From: Pirellulimonas nuda
GTDB lineage: Bacteria > Planctomycetota > Planctomycetia > Pirellulales > Lacipirellulaceae
Direction of reading: 5' to 3'
Assembly (NCBI RefSeq): GCF_007750855.1
Contig: NZ_CP036291.1
Location: 1-64,000, forward strand
DNA length: 64,000 bases
The notes under the pieces are model-generated. The model ran no database searches, was not told the DNA's origin, and saw only the letters and a program-made list of their open reading frames with translations. A program made the position numbers and the translations under genes. This document shows, in pieces, positions 39,296-47,488 of the stretch (its first letter is position 1; the number at the start of each line of letters is the position of its first letter).

Positions 39296-40351
39296 TTAAC
39301 CCTTCTTCGCTACGTTCACGTTCTGCTTCTCGTACGGCTGCGTGATGCAGATCGCCTTGCGCCCCTTGAAGGCGCCGGGGGAGGCCTCGAACTTCGGCCG
39401 GCCCTCCACCACCACCAGCAGCGGCGACTTGCAGTCCTTCTCCGTGTCGATGATGTCTCCCACCCGCAGGCCGATCAGGTCGTGCGTGCTGATATTGGTG
39501 CGGGCCAGCTCTACCACCATCTCGACCGCGGCGCTGCCGATCCGGTTGCCCAGCTGCTGCACCGCCTCGGCGGAGGCGGGCTTCTTGCCGTAGCTGACCC
39601 AACTGTTGGCGCTAAGCTTGGCGCCGATCCGCTCGATCGTGTTGAACGGCAGGCACAGGTTCATCATGCCCCGAACCGCGCCGATCGCCAGCTCGAAGCT
39701 CACCAGCACCACCACTTCGTTCGGCGGCACGATCTGCACGAGCTGGGGGTTGCTCTCCACTCGGTCGATCGCCAGTTCGAGCTCGATCACGTTCTTCCAG
39801 GCCGAACGCATCTCGGAGAGGAACAAGTTCGTGATCCGCGAGACCAGCCGCAGCTCGATCTCTGTCAGCGGCCGGCGGGCGGCGCTGGCCACGGTCGACC
39901 CGCCCCCCAGCATGCGGTCGATGATGGGGAACAGCAGCGACGGGTTGATGTCGAGGATCAACTGCCCCTCCAGCGGCGGCGCGTTGATCAGGTTAAAGCA
40001 GGTCGGGTTCTCTAGGCTGAACACAAACTCGCTGTAAGTGAGCTGATCGACGCTGGTCAGCTTCACCTCGACAATGTTCCGCAGCAGCGACGAGAGCGCC
40101 GCGCCAAAGTTGCGGCCGAACCCCTCGTGCATCGTCTGCAGGGCCCGCATCTGCTCCTTGCCGACGCGCTCGGGGCGCTTGAAGTCGTACGGCGTGACCT
40201 TCTCTCGCGGCCGGCCCCCATCGTGCCGCGCGTCCGGCCGGGCGCCCGCACTCGGCGCCGACGCGCCGGCCTGCGCGCCCGCCGCCGCGGCCCCACCCCC
40301 CATCGTCGCCATCAGGCTCTCGACTTCGGCTTGGCTCAGGACATCGCCCAT
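39296..40351 (-). CDS. fliM: Flagellar motor switch protein FliM
   Basis: The 351-residue protein begins MGDVLSQAEVESLM, the conserved FliM N-terminal motif (LSQxEIDxLL) used for CheY binding. The CheC-like middle domain (RALQTMHEGFGRNFGAALSSLLR; LNLVENPTCF-like region; GRMLGG-type IIDRMLGGG) and the C-terminal SpoA/FliN-like domain (LLVVVEGRPKFEASPG) follow. An Ala/Gly-rich linker lies at residues 18-40. FliM forms the C-ring switch. No other flagellar gene is in the window, so it is an orphan here. Confidence 0.93.
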   Translation of the reverse strand: MGDVLSQAEVESLMATMGGGAAAAGAQAGASAPSAGARPDARHDGGRPREKVTPYDFKRPERVGKEQMRALQTMHEGFGRNFGAALSSLLRNIVEVKLTSVDQLTYSEFVFSLENPTCFNLINAPPLEGQLILDINPSLLFPIIDRMLGGGSTVASAARRPLTEIELRLVSRITNLFLSEMRSAWKNVIELELAIDRVESNPQLVQIVPPNEVVVLVSFELAIGAVRGMMNLCLPFNTIERIGAKLSANSWVSYGKKPASAEAVQQLGNRIGSAAVEMVVELARTNISTHDLIGLRVGDIIDTEKDCKSPLLVVVEGRPKFEASPGAFKGRKAICITQPYEKQNVNVAKKG

Positions 40352-40443
40352 GGTGCATTCCGTTGCTGGTGAGAGAAGACAGAAGTAAGACGACAGACGC
40401 GAGCGGCGGAACTCGTCCGCTCTCAACGCCGACCGGCGAACCC

Positions 40444-41742
40444 CTATCCTCGAATCTGTCCGCTTCCGTGGACCACGTACTTGTAACTCGTTAGCTCCGT
40501 CACGCCGCACGGGCCGCGGGCGTGGAACTTGTCGGTGCTGATACCGATCTCCGCCCCCAGGCCGAACTCGCCGCCGTCGTTGAACCGCGTGCTGGCGTTC
40601 ACCACCACCGCGGCGCTGTCTACCCGCTGCGTGAACCGCTGGGCCGCGGCCAGGTCGCGGGTGACGATCGCGTCGGTGTGGTGCGAGCCGTAACGGTTGA
40701 TGTGCGCGATCGCCTCGTCGAGCGAACCAACAACCACCGCCGAGATGACCGGTCCCAGGTACTCCGCGCCCAGGTCCTCGTCGGTGGCCTCTGCCGCGCC
40801 GTCCACCAGCTCGCACACCCGCGCGTCGCCGCGGACCTCGATGTTGTTCTTGCCGAGCGCCCGGCCGATCCGCGGCGCCAGCTCGGCGGCGCAGTCGGCG
40901 TGGAAGATCAGCGACTCCGCCGCGTTGCACACCCCCAGCCGGTGGCACTTGCTGTTCACCACCACGCGCTCGGCCACCTCGGGGTCGGCCGACGCGTCGA
41001 GGTACACGTGGCAGTTGCCGTCGTAGTGCTTGATGACCGGCATGCGCGCCTCGGCCGCGACGCGGCGGATCAGCCCCTCGCCGCCGCGCGGGATCGCCAC
41101 GTCGATCAGCTCGCTCAATTTCAGCAGCTCGCCCACCGCCGCGCGGTCGGTTGTTGAGACCAGTTGCACCGCGTCCTCGGGCAGCCCGTGCTCGGCCGCG
41201 GCTTGGCCCAGCAGCTCGACAATCGCCCGGCTGGAGTGGGCCGCCTCCTTGCCGCCGCGCAGGATCACGGCGCTCCCCGCTTTGACGCAGATCGCCGCCG
41301 CGTCGGCCGTGACGTTGGGCCGCGACTCGTAGATAAACAGCACCACCCCCAGCGGCACGCGGACCTTGTCGATCCGCAGCCCGTTGGGCCGCACGGTGCT
41401 GGCGATCACCTCGCCGATCGGCTCCGACTGCCCGGCGACCGCCTCGAGCGACGCGGCGATCGACTCGATCCGCTCCGGGGTTAACCGCAAGCGGTCGACC
41501 GCGGCTTCGGTCAGCCCGAACCCGGGCGCCGCGTCGAGGTCGAGCTGATTGGCCTCGATCAGCCCCGCCTGCTCGCCGCGCAGCAGCGCCGCCGAGCCTC
41601 GTAGCCAAGCGTTCTTCGTCGCGCCGCTGAGCGAGGCGAGTTCGACCGAGGCGGCGCGGGCGCGGCGGGCGACGTCGAGGCAGTAGTCCGACAGGTCCGC
41701 GGCCAGCGGGGCGTCGGCGGGAGTTTGGGTTTGGGTGCGCAT
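40444..41742 (-). CDS. proA: Gamma-glutamyl phosphate reductase
   Basis: This NADPH-dependent enzyme converts gamma-glutamyl phosphate to glutamate semialdehyde in proline synthesis. The 432-residue length is normal. Features: VPLGVVLFIYESRPNVTADA, KAGSAVILRGGKEA, IPRGGEGLIRRV, VIKHYDGNCHVYLD, the catalytic Cys in HRLGVCNAAESLI, and GGEFGLGAEIGISTDK near the C-terminus. proB is not in the window. The start at 41742 (MRTQTQTPAD) fits the family. Confidence 0.95.
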   Translation of the reverse strand: MRTQTQTPADAPLAADLSDYCLDVARRARAASVELASLSGATKNAWLRGSAALLRGEQAGLIEANQLDLDAAPGFGLTEAAVDRLRLTPERIESIAASLEAVAGQSEPIGEVIASTVRPNGLRIDKVRVPLGVVLFIYESRPNVTADAAAICVKAGSAVILRGGKEAAHSSRAIVELLGQAAAEHGLPEDAVQLVSTTDRAAVGELLKLSELIDVAIPRGGEGLIRRVAAEARMPVIKHYDGNCHVYLDASADPEVAERVVVNSKCHRLGVCNAAESLIFHADCAAELAPRIGRALGKNNIEVRGDARVCELVDGAAEATDEDLGAEYLGPVISAVVVGSLDEAIAHINRYGSHHTDAIVTRDLAAAQRFTQRVDSAAVVVNASTRFNDGGEFGLGAEIGISTDKFHARGPCGVTELTSYKYVVHGSGQIRG

Positions 41743-41881
41743 AAGAATCCAGTATCGACGACAAGTCCGCCGCGGGCAACGCCGATCGGCGGGCGCCAGC
41801 ACGCCCCCGCGCGGGCTTCTCGCGGAACCGGGCGGCGGGCGTGGGGTTTAGGGAGTAACCCCGTGTCCCTCCGCACCCCAG

Positions 41882-43777
41882 ATGACCGCCGGCTTCAGAA
41901 TGCTGCATCACGCTCGCTTCGTTCCCCTTTTGCTCCTGATCGCTTCGCTTGCTGCACCGACAGTAGCCCAGCCACCTGGGGCCCAGCCACCTGGGGCCCA
42001 ACCCCCGGAGGCTCCTTTCCCAGGCGGCGGAGGACCGGGCGGCCCTGGAGGTCCCGGCGGGCCGATGGGGGGACCGAAGATCGAGCTCGTTAAAGAGTTC
42101 GACGCCAACGGCGACGGCTGGCTCAACCAGCAAGAACGCGCCGCCGCCCGCAAGGCGCTCGCCGAACGGCCCCAGGGGCGTGGCCGCGGCTTTGGCGGCC
42201 CCGGTGGCGGACCGGGCGGACGGCGCGGCGGACCCCCGGGGGGGCCTGGCGGCCGCGGCAACCGCGAACCCGGCAAGCCGGGCCCGCACGTTAAGCCCAG
42301 CGAAGTCGCCGCGTACCCAGACGCCCCCCTGTACGACCCCAGCGTGCTCCGCACGCTGTTCTTCGAGTTCGAGTCGGACGACTGGGAAGAAGAGATGGCC
42401 CAGTTCAAGCCGACCGACGTCGAGGTGCCGGCCACGCTCACCGTTGACGGCAAGACCTACCCCAACGTCGGCGTCTCTTTCCGCGGCGCGTCTTCGTTCA
42501 TGATGGTCCCCAGCGGCTCGAAGCGGTCGCTGAACGTGTCGCTCGACCTCGCCGACGACACCCAACGTATCGACGGCTACAAGACCCTCAACCTGCTCAA
42601 CAGCAACGGCGACCCGTCGATGATGAGCACCGTGCTCTACTCCGATATGGCCCGCCAGCACATCCCCGCCCCCAAGGCCAACCTGGTCCGCGTGGTGATC
42701 AACGGCGAGTGCTGGGGCGTGTACGTCAACGTGCAGCAGTTCGACAAGGTGTTCACCAAGGAGAACTTCGGCGACTCGCAGGGGACGCGTTGGAAGGTCC
42801 CCGGCAGGCCCGGCGGCGACGCGGGGCTGCGGTACGTCGGGGACGACATCGAGGCGTACAAGTCGACCTACGAGATGAAGTCGAGCGACGGCGACAAGGC
42901 CTGGAAGGCGCTCGTTGAGCTCTGCCGGGTGCTCCACGAGACCCCCGACGACCAGCTCGAACAAGCCCTCAAGCCGATCCTCGACGTCGACGGCGCGTTG
43001 TGGTTCTTGGCGTACGACGTAGCGCTGGTCAACAGCGACGGGTACTGGACCCGCGCCAGCGACTACAGCTTGTTCCGCGACAAAGACGGCGTGTTTCACG
43101 TGATCCCCCATGATATGAACGAAGCCCTCCGCGCCGGCCACGGCGGCCCTCCCGGACGCGGTGGCCCCGGTGGTCCCGGCGGTCCCGGCGGCCCGGGCGG
43201 CTTCGGGCCCCCGGACGGCGGCGGTCCTCCCCCCGGACCCTTCGGCGACGCGTTCGGCCCCCCTCGCGATGACCGCCGCCAAGGGCGCGGCGATCGCGGC
43301 GCGGGTGGCGGCGGGCGTGGCGGTGGCGGTGGTGGTGGCGGCGGGACCGACCTCGATCCGCTGGTCGGCCTCGACAACGCTCGCACCCCGCTGCGTAGCC
43401 GGCTGCTGGCCGTGCCACATCTGCGCGAGCGGTACCTCGACCACCTCCGCCAGATCGCCCGCGAGCAGCTCGACTGGGAGCAGCTCGGTCCGAAAGTGGC
43501 CGCGCACCGCGCGTTGATCGAGTCGGCGGTCGCCGAGGACACCCGCAAGCTCTCCTCCACCGAAGCGTTCCTGGCGTCGACCTCCCCCGACGCGCCGGCG
43601 CCGGCCGCCGCAGGCCCGGCCCCCGCGGGGGCAGAGCGGGGCGCCCCAGCCCCAGACGCCGACGCGTCGCTACGCGGCTTCGCCGAGAAGCGCGGCAAGT
43701 TCTTGCTACAGCACCAAGCCCCCAAGCCGTCCGCCCCCTCCACCCAGGCCGGCAACCCCCGTCGTCCGCCGGGGTAA
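41882..43777 (+). CDS. Secreted CotH kinase-like protein with collagen-like inserts
   Basis: The 631-residue protein has a signal peptide (LLLLIASLAAPTVAQ). A Gly/Pro-rich tract and an EF-hand-like DANGDGWLNQQE (about 75-86) follow. The CotH domain (VGVSFRGASSFMMVPSGSKRSLNV, DGYKTLNLLNSN, VVINGECWGVYVNVQQFDKVF) leads to the kinase-like Asp and DMNEAL region. The CotH fold is interrupted at about 415-500 by a Gly-rich GGPGG tract before ARTPLRSRLLAVP. The C-terminus is Ala/Pro-rich. CotH proteins phosphorylate surface or spore-coat proteins in other bacteria; here the target is unknown. An alternative ATG is at 41900. Confidence 0.85.
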   Translation: MTAGFRMLHHARFVPLLLLIASLAAPTVAQPPGAQPPGAQPPEAPFPGGGGPGGPGGPGGPMGGPKIELVKEFDANGDGWLNQQERAAARKALAERPQGRGRGFGGPGGGPGGRRGGPPGGPGGRGNREPGKPGPHVKPSEVAAYPDAPLYDPSVLRTLFFEFESDDWEEEMAQFKPTDVEVPATLTVDGKTYPNVGVSFRGASSFMMVPSGSKRSLNVSLDLADDTQRIDGYKTLNLLNSNGDPSMMSTVLYSDMARQHIPAPKANLVRVVINGECWGVYVNVQQFDKVFTKENFGDSQGTRWKVPGRPGGDAGLRYVGDDIEAYKSTYEMKSSDGDKAWKALVELCRVLHETPDDQLEQALKPILDVDGALWFLAYDVALVNSDGYWTRASDYSLFRDKDGVFHVIPHDMNEALRAGHGGPPGRGGPGGPGGPGGPGGFGPPDGGGPPPGPFGDAFGPPRDDRRQGRGDRGAGGGGRGGGGGGGGGTDLDPLVGLDNARTPLRSRLLAVPHLRERYLDHLRQIAREQLDWEQLGPKVAAHRALIESAVAEDTRKLSSTEAFLASTSPDAPAPAAAGPAPAGAERGAPAPDADASLRGFAEKRGKFLLQHQAPKPSAPSTQAGNPRRPPG

Positions 43778-44207
43778 GGCCACCCGGCGAGTTGTGTCCT
43801 TTTGTCCCCCTCGCCGGCAGTCGAGAATCTGACAAAACCCTGCTCCGAGCCCCCCGCCCCCGCGGTTTTTCGTGGATCGGCCGCGGCGCCATCCCCTCCT
43901 TTCCCCCAGCGTGGGGGGGGCGCCGGCGCGTGCTGGTGGACAAAAGACCCCGTCAATCGGACACCCCCCGAGCGAGTGGAACCTACGCGACGCAGAGCCG
44001 CCGGACGCTCTCGGCTCACTGGCCCACTTGGCAGTCGCGCGTCAGCGGCGCCTAGCGGACACCCCTAGTGGACACCGCGGGGACAAAACCCCGCGCGGCT
44101 CGCCGCGTCGCCTCCCTGCGTGCGTACCTCCAGCCCCCCGGCCTTGGGCGCATGGCGCCGGGGGGTGGACGGTCGGTCCGCCACGCGATTATCCGGCGGG
44201 GAGTGGC

Positions 44208-44315
44208 TATTTGCGAGCGCGTTTTGCGCCGCCCGGGCCTTTTTGTCGCCCGCTGGGGGGCGAGGTAGAATCGGATCCTCACGGGCTTTTCCTCACCGGC
44301 GGACTGCGCTCCGAC
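44208..44315 (+). repeat. Duplicated ~110-bp leader, copy 1
   Basis: It runs from about 44208 to 44315 and is strongly similar to 47344-47453. Shared blocks are gagcgcgttttgcg, gcccgggcct, tttgtcgc-gctg-gggg, gtagaatcgg and ctgcgctccg. Copy 2 leads the fucosidase gene. Copy 1 is not followed by a reading frame, so it could be a relic or the promoter of an RNA. Confidence 0.8.
44243..44271 (+). promoter_or_regulatory. Sigma70-like promoter in duplicated leader, copy 1
   Basis: TTGTCG (44243-44248), a 17-bp spacer and TAGAAT (44266-44271). Both boxes and the spacing are conserved exactly in the copy at 47375-47403, which favours function. Confidence 0.55.
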
Positions 44316-44341
44316 AATGACCACCAGCAGCACGCCGTGAA

Positions 44342-44521
44342 CTAAGGCTTCGATCGCGAAGGCCTCGGCGCGTCGACGGCTTAGCCAGGGGCCGCAGGCT
44401 CACCGCGGAGAAGCAGCGGCTACTGCGGGGCTGGCAGCCGGGCTTGCCCTGCAAACGACCACTCCCGACTTCACACCGGGAATTGGGCGTGGTAGGGAAG
44501 TGGGGTAGGTGGTTCTGCGGG
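44342..44521 (+). ncRNA. Candidate structured RNA downstream of the copy-1 promoter
   Basis: Nested stems are visible by eye: GCCAG (44384) with CTGGC (44431); CCGCAG (44392) with CTGCGG (44423); CCGC (44403) with GCGG (44416). An upstream hairpin CTTCG-ATCG-CGAAG lies near 44348. Downstream are TCCCG (44463) with CGGGA (44477), and ACCAC (44458) with GTGGT (44509) plus CCTGCA (44448) with TGCGGG (44516). It does not match the tmRNA, RNase P or SRP consensus. Strand is inferred from the promoter. The GC-rich background makes chance stems possible. Confidence 0.35.
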
Positions 44522-44582
44522 CGCGAACGATCAGGGCGTCGGAACTATGCCCAAGCGTCTCTTGCCAGCGAAGTCACGCACG

Positions 44583-45908
44583 CTACGTCACTGGCAACCG
44601 CGGTTGGAAGGCGACGGCGCTCGCCTGTGAGCGGCGCAGACCCTGAACCGCCATCACCAGCCAGACGATCACCGTCGCCCAGAACGTCATCCGAAGCGAC
44701 GCTAGGGCGAAGGCCGCCAGGATGGTCGTTAGGGCGAGCGGACGGAGGTCGTCTCCCGGCTGGCTGTCCGAGCTGTTCGACCACAGCAGCGCAAGTGCGG
44801 GCAACAGGTGAACGCCGTAGTGCGTCAACGTGCCGGGGTAGATCAGCAGCATCATGGCCAGCGTAGCGCCCACCGCGTAGGCGTCCCCTTCACTTCGAGT
44901 TCTCCAGATCACGACCGCTGTGGCTGCCGTGAGCAGGAGGGTCGCGGCGAGCACAATTGGACCATCGAGCAGCGTACTGGCCGTCGCGTCCAGGCCCGTG
45001 GCGCGCAGCAGCTCGCCAGACAGCGACTGGTTGATGGTCTGAGCCAACAGGTACTGCTCGCTGATCCCCTCGTGCTGGAGGAACTGGCTGAAGATTTCGG
45101 GGCCCAGCAGGATAGTCGTGAGGGCGGTGACGAGTGCGAGCGTGCCTGCTGCGGCGGCGAGGGCCGACCAGCGGGCGCGGAGCAGCAGGTACAGGCCCAA
45201 CGATGCCGCGAGCGGCTTGACCAGCACGCCCAACGCCAACCAAACTCCGGCGCGGGCCCGCGTCCGATCACGCCAGAATAGTAGAATCGAGAGCAGCACC
45301 AGGAAGTTCGTCTGGGAGAAGACAAACGTGGCCGATGTCGACCAAAACGCCAGCACCATCGCGGCCAGCGGAAGATACGAATCGATCCGAGCGTCCCTGA
45401 CGAATAGGGAGCGGAAGAGCGCCAGGCAGGCCGCGAGCGCCGCGGCCTGAACCAAGTTCCACAGCAGCAGGGCCCAACCGAAGGGCGCCCACCCCAGGGG
45501 GGCGAAGAGCAGCAGCGACGGCGGCGGATAGAAGCAGTACAGCTCGCGGCGCAGCTCGGGGCTGGGGGAGAGCGGCTCGGCGATCCGGAGCAAGTTCTCA
45601 TGGTCGTAGGGGCTGGTCCCCTGGGCCACCGCCACGCCCCAGGTCCAGAAGTGCTTGAAGTCCCACTCGCGCGGCGAGCGGACATTGGACGCGATGATGC
45701 CGGCGTCCAGTAGGACGAAAGCCGCGCACATTGCCCCGGCAAGAAGCACCCCCGATCGCTCGGCGGAGCGTCCGAATCGGTCGCGGTACATCGTGGCTGC
45801 TAGGGCTGCTCCCAGCGGGATTACCGCGACCAACCAGAGCACGTGCTTGGAACGGAGCGACTCGAGCGCGATCGAATCGGCGAGCGTGATCAGCGGAGTG
45901 GCGAGCAT
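44583..45908 (-). CDS. GT87/DUF2029-like polyprenyl-phosphate-dependent mannosyltransferase-type protein
   Basis: The 441-residue protein has about ten membrane segments and a GT-C-type arrangement. REWDFKHFWTWGVAVAQG in the first loop and the periplasmic HEGISEQYLLAQTINQSL region fit the DUF2029/GT87 family of lipid-linked sugar transferases. Specific donor and acceptor are unknown. The start at 45908 (MLATPLITL) lies 17 bases after the end of the UbiA-family gene, so the two probably form an operon. The role is inferred to be in glycan or arabinan-like lipid-linked sugar transfer. Confidence 0.72.
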   Translation of the reverse strand: MLATPLITLADSIALESLRSKHVLWLVAVIPLGAALAATMYRDRFGRSAERSGVLLAGAMCAAFVLLDAGIIASNVRSPREWDFKHFWTWGVAVAQGTSPYDHENLLRIAEPLSPSPELRRELYCFYPPPSLLLFAPLGWAPFGWALLLWNLVQAAALAACLALFRSLFVRDARIDSYLPLAAMVLAFWSTSATFVFSQTNFLVLLSILLFWRDRTRARAGVWLALGVLVKPLAASLGLYLLLRARWSALAAAAGTLALVTALTTILLGPEIFSQFLQHEGISEQYLLAQTINQSLSGELLRATGLDATASTLLDGPIVLAATLLLTAATAVVIWRTRSEGDAYAVGATLAMMLLIYPGTLTHYGVHLLPALALLWSNSSDSQPGDDLRPLALTTILAAFALASLRMTFWATVIVWLVMAVQGLRRSQASAVAFQPRLPVT

Positions 45909-45925
45909 AGCGAACCCAATGGCGT

Positions 45926-46906
45926 TCAGGTTGACATCAGCAGCAAGGCCGCGACGGCAGCGGCTAGAAAGTAGCTGCCTTTGTCTCGTAAGGCGAAGAC
46001 CACAGGGTCGTCGTGCATCTGCCCGCGGCTTGCCTTCAGCCAGACCCGCATCGACCAAGCCAGGACGAGCGGGCAGGCAAGCCACAGCCACTCGGGCCGA
46101 TCGTAGAGCACGACTACTTGGTCGGACTGGAGGTACAGCACGATGACCAACGCCGCGACCAGGCTGGCGGCGACGCCGAACGTCATCAGCAGGGGCGCGT
46201 CATCAACCGTGTACGCCCGCCTTGGAGCGGAGTTGCCGCCCCTCTTGGCGACGAGTTGGAGCTCTGCGAACCGCTTAAGCAGGGCCAAGCTCAAAAAGAA
46301 GAACAGCGAGAACGCCAGAAGCCAAGGCGAACACTCGATGGAGACCGCCGCCGCGCCGATCAGCACGCGGTACGCATAGAAGGCGGCCAACATGACGACG
46401 TCCACGATCGCTTGCCGCTTGAGGCCGAGACTATATGCCATCGCGAGCCCGATGTAGCCCACGAGCATCGCCGTGAATCGAGTCGGGAGTAGCAGCCCCG
46501 ACGCGCCCAAACCAGTGAGCGTCAGCGCCGCTGCCGCTAGGCATGCTCCGCGGACCGTGATCCTGCCCGCGGCGAGCGGACGTCGGCTCTTGGTCGGGTG
46601 AGCACGGTCTGCGGCCAGGTCGAGAACGTCGTTTACCAAGTACACTGCGGACGCCACCAAGCTGAACACGAGAATCGCGATGAGCGCCTGCTCCACCTTG
46701 GGCCAGTTGCTCAGCTCGTGGGCGGTGACAAGCGGAACCGCGAGCAGCAAGTTCTTGGACCACTGGTGAACGCGGATTTGCCGCAGCCAGACGCCGATGC
46801 CCAGGGCGGCCGGCGTCTCATCGCTGTGTTCCCCCGGTGCGGCGGTGCGCGCGCGGAGGTCCGCGCTCGCAGCGGCCTGGGTCGTAGGGTTGGGGTTGGC
46901 GCGCAT
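45926..46906 (-). CDS. UbiA-family prenyltransferase, decaprenyl-phosphate phosphoribosyltransferase-like
   Basis: The 326-residue protein has about eight to nine membrane segments and the UbiA signature NDVLDLAADRAHPTKSRRP at residues 92-110. RVHQWSKNLLLAVPLVT near the N-terminus is typical of decaprenyl-phosphate phosphoribosyltransferases, which transfer phosphoribose from PRPP to a polyprenyl phosphate. The paired GT87-like gene suggests that the lipid-linked pentose or sugar is used in glycan assembly. It could be another UbiA subfamily, but the HPxKxxRP motif favours this one. Confidence 0.8.
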   Translation of the reverse strand: MRANPNPTTQAAASADLRARTAAPGEHSDETPAALGIGVWLRQIRVHQWSKNLLLAVPLVTAHELSNWPKVEQALIAILVFSLVASAVYLVNDVLDLAADRAHPTKSRRPLAAGRITVRGACLAAAALTLTGLGASGLLLPTRFTAMLVGYIGLAMAYSLGLKRQAIVDVVMLAAFYAYRVLIGAAAVSIECSPWLLAFSLFFFLSLALLKRFAELQLVAKRGGNSAPRRAYTVDDAPLLMTFGVAASLVAALVIVLYLQSDQVVVLYDRPEWLWLACPLVLAWSMRVWLKASRGQMHDDPVVFALRDKGSYFLAAAVAALLLMST

Positions 46907-47131
46907 GGCGTCCCGGAGTGGGCGATCGACTCGGGGGACGCCGAGAAGTTATTGGTAGAACTGGTACTCTTATGCGCCACAAAGGCGGCGTATCGTGCGA
47001 AGTTAAATCCCCACGTCAGCGGCCCAAGGAAGTCACAGGAGGCTGCTGGACCTTTAGGTTAGTTACGCAGTTTGGGGCAGTCCAGTTAAGCCAATTCACA
47101 TCCCGCAGGTGTCGCCACTTCGGGACTGGGC

Positions 47132-47160
47132 GCCCGCCTTGTTGGCGGGCTGCTTTTCTT
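47132..47160 (+). terminator. Rho-independent-like terminator without an obvious gene
   Basis: gcccgcc (47132-47138), loop ttgtt, ggcgggc (47144-47150), then tgcttttctt. The stem is perfect and followed by a T-rich tract. No plus-strand gene lies upstream, so it may end an unrecognised transcript. Confidence 0.5.
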
Positions 47161-47343
47161 GGGTTCTGCTCGGTTTCTAGTGGGTAGAAGGGTGTTCATG
47201 CATATCGCTATCGGCCTCGGCTCAGGCTCGACAGTGGGGCTTAGTACACCTCTCTTGGTCACGGACCGCGGGCTCATTGGGGCGAAGCAGGGGATGGGCA
47301 GGGCGAGGCGCCGCGGACCACGAGCGCAGGCGTGAGGACAATT

Positions 47344-47453
47344 CGTGAGCGCGTTTTGCGCTGCCCGGGCCTGTTTGTCGCGCGCTGCGGGGCCAAGTAG
47401 AATCGGGGCTCGAATCTCTCTGGCTCTTCCCCCATCGGCGGCCTGCGCTCCGG
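47344..47453 (+). repeat. Duplicated ~110-bp leader, copy 2
   Basis: It matches 44208-44315 over almost its whole length and carries the promoter at 47375-47403. It ends about 35 bases before the fucosidase ATG. The unusually close match suggests a recent duplication or a conserved regulatory leader. Confidence 0.8.
47375..47403 (+). promoter_or_regulatory. Promoter of the fucosidase gene
   Basis: TTGTCG (47375-47380), a 17-bp spacer, TAGAAT (47398-47403). It leads into an 85-base leader before the ATG at 47489. The same arrangement is found at 44243. Confidence 0.6.
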
Positions 47454-47488
47454 CAGCGCCGCCGGCCCTACGCAACCCACAGGCATCC

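Larger units (their letters stand above)
43778..44582. other. 805-bp gene-free region with promoter and structured stretch
   Basis: No gene is found. GGACA/TTTTGTCC-type motifs are scattered over 43795-44095, as in 21430-21615. A promoter-bearing duplicated leader is at about 44208-44315, and a stretch with nested stems is at 44342-44521. A seven-codon reading (MTTSSTP) starts at 44317 and ends at once. Confidence 0.5.
46907..47488. other. 582-bp spacer before the fucosidase gene
   Basis: No gene is seen. It holds a forward-strand terminator-like hairpin at 47132-47160 and the promoter-bearing duplicated leader copy 2. The region 46980-47130 upstream of the hairpin carries no recognisable RNA gene. 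Confidence 0.5.

Noticed and set aside
40352-43507. A long minus-strand reading extending upstream of fliM across proA and CotH
   Set aside because: It overlaps proA in another frame and the CotH gene in antisense; only the fliM portion has family support.
44384-44435. Resemblance of the GGAG-AAGCAGC loop to the SRP RNA tip
   Set aside because: The invariant AGG and GGAAGG parts of the SRP domain IV loop are missing.
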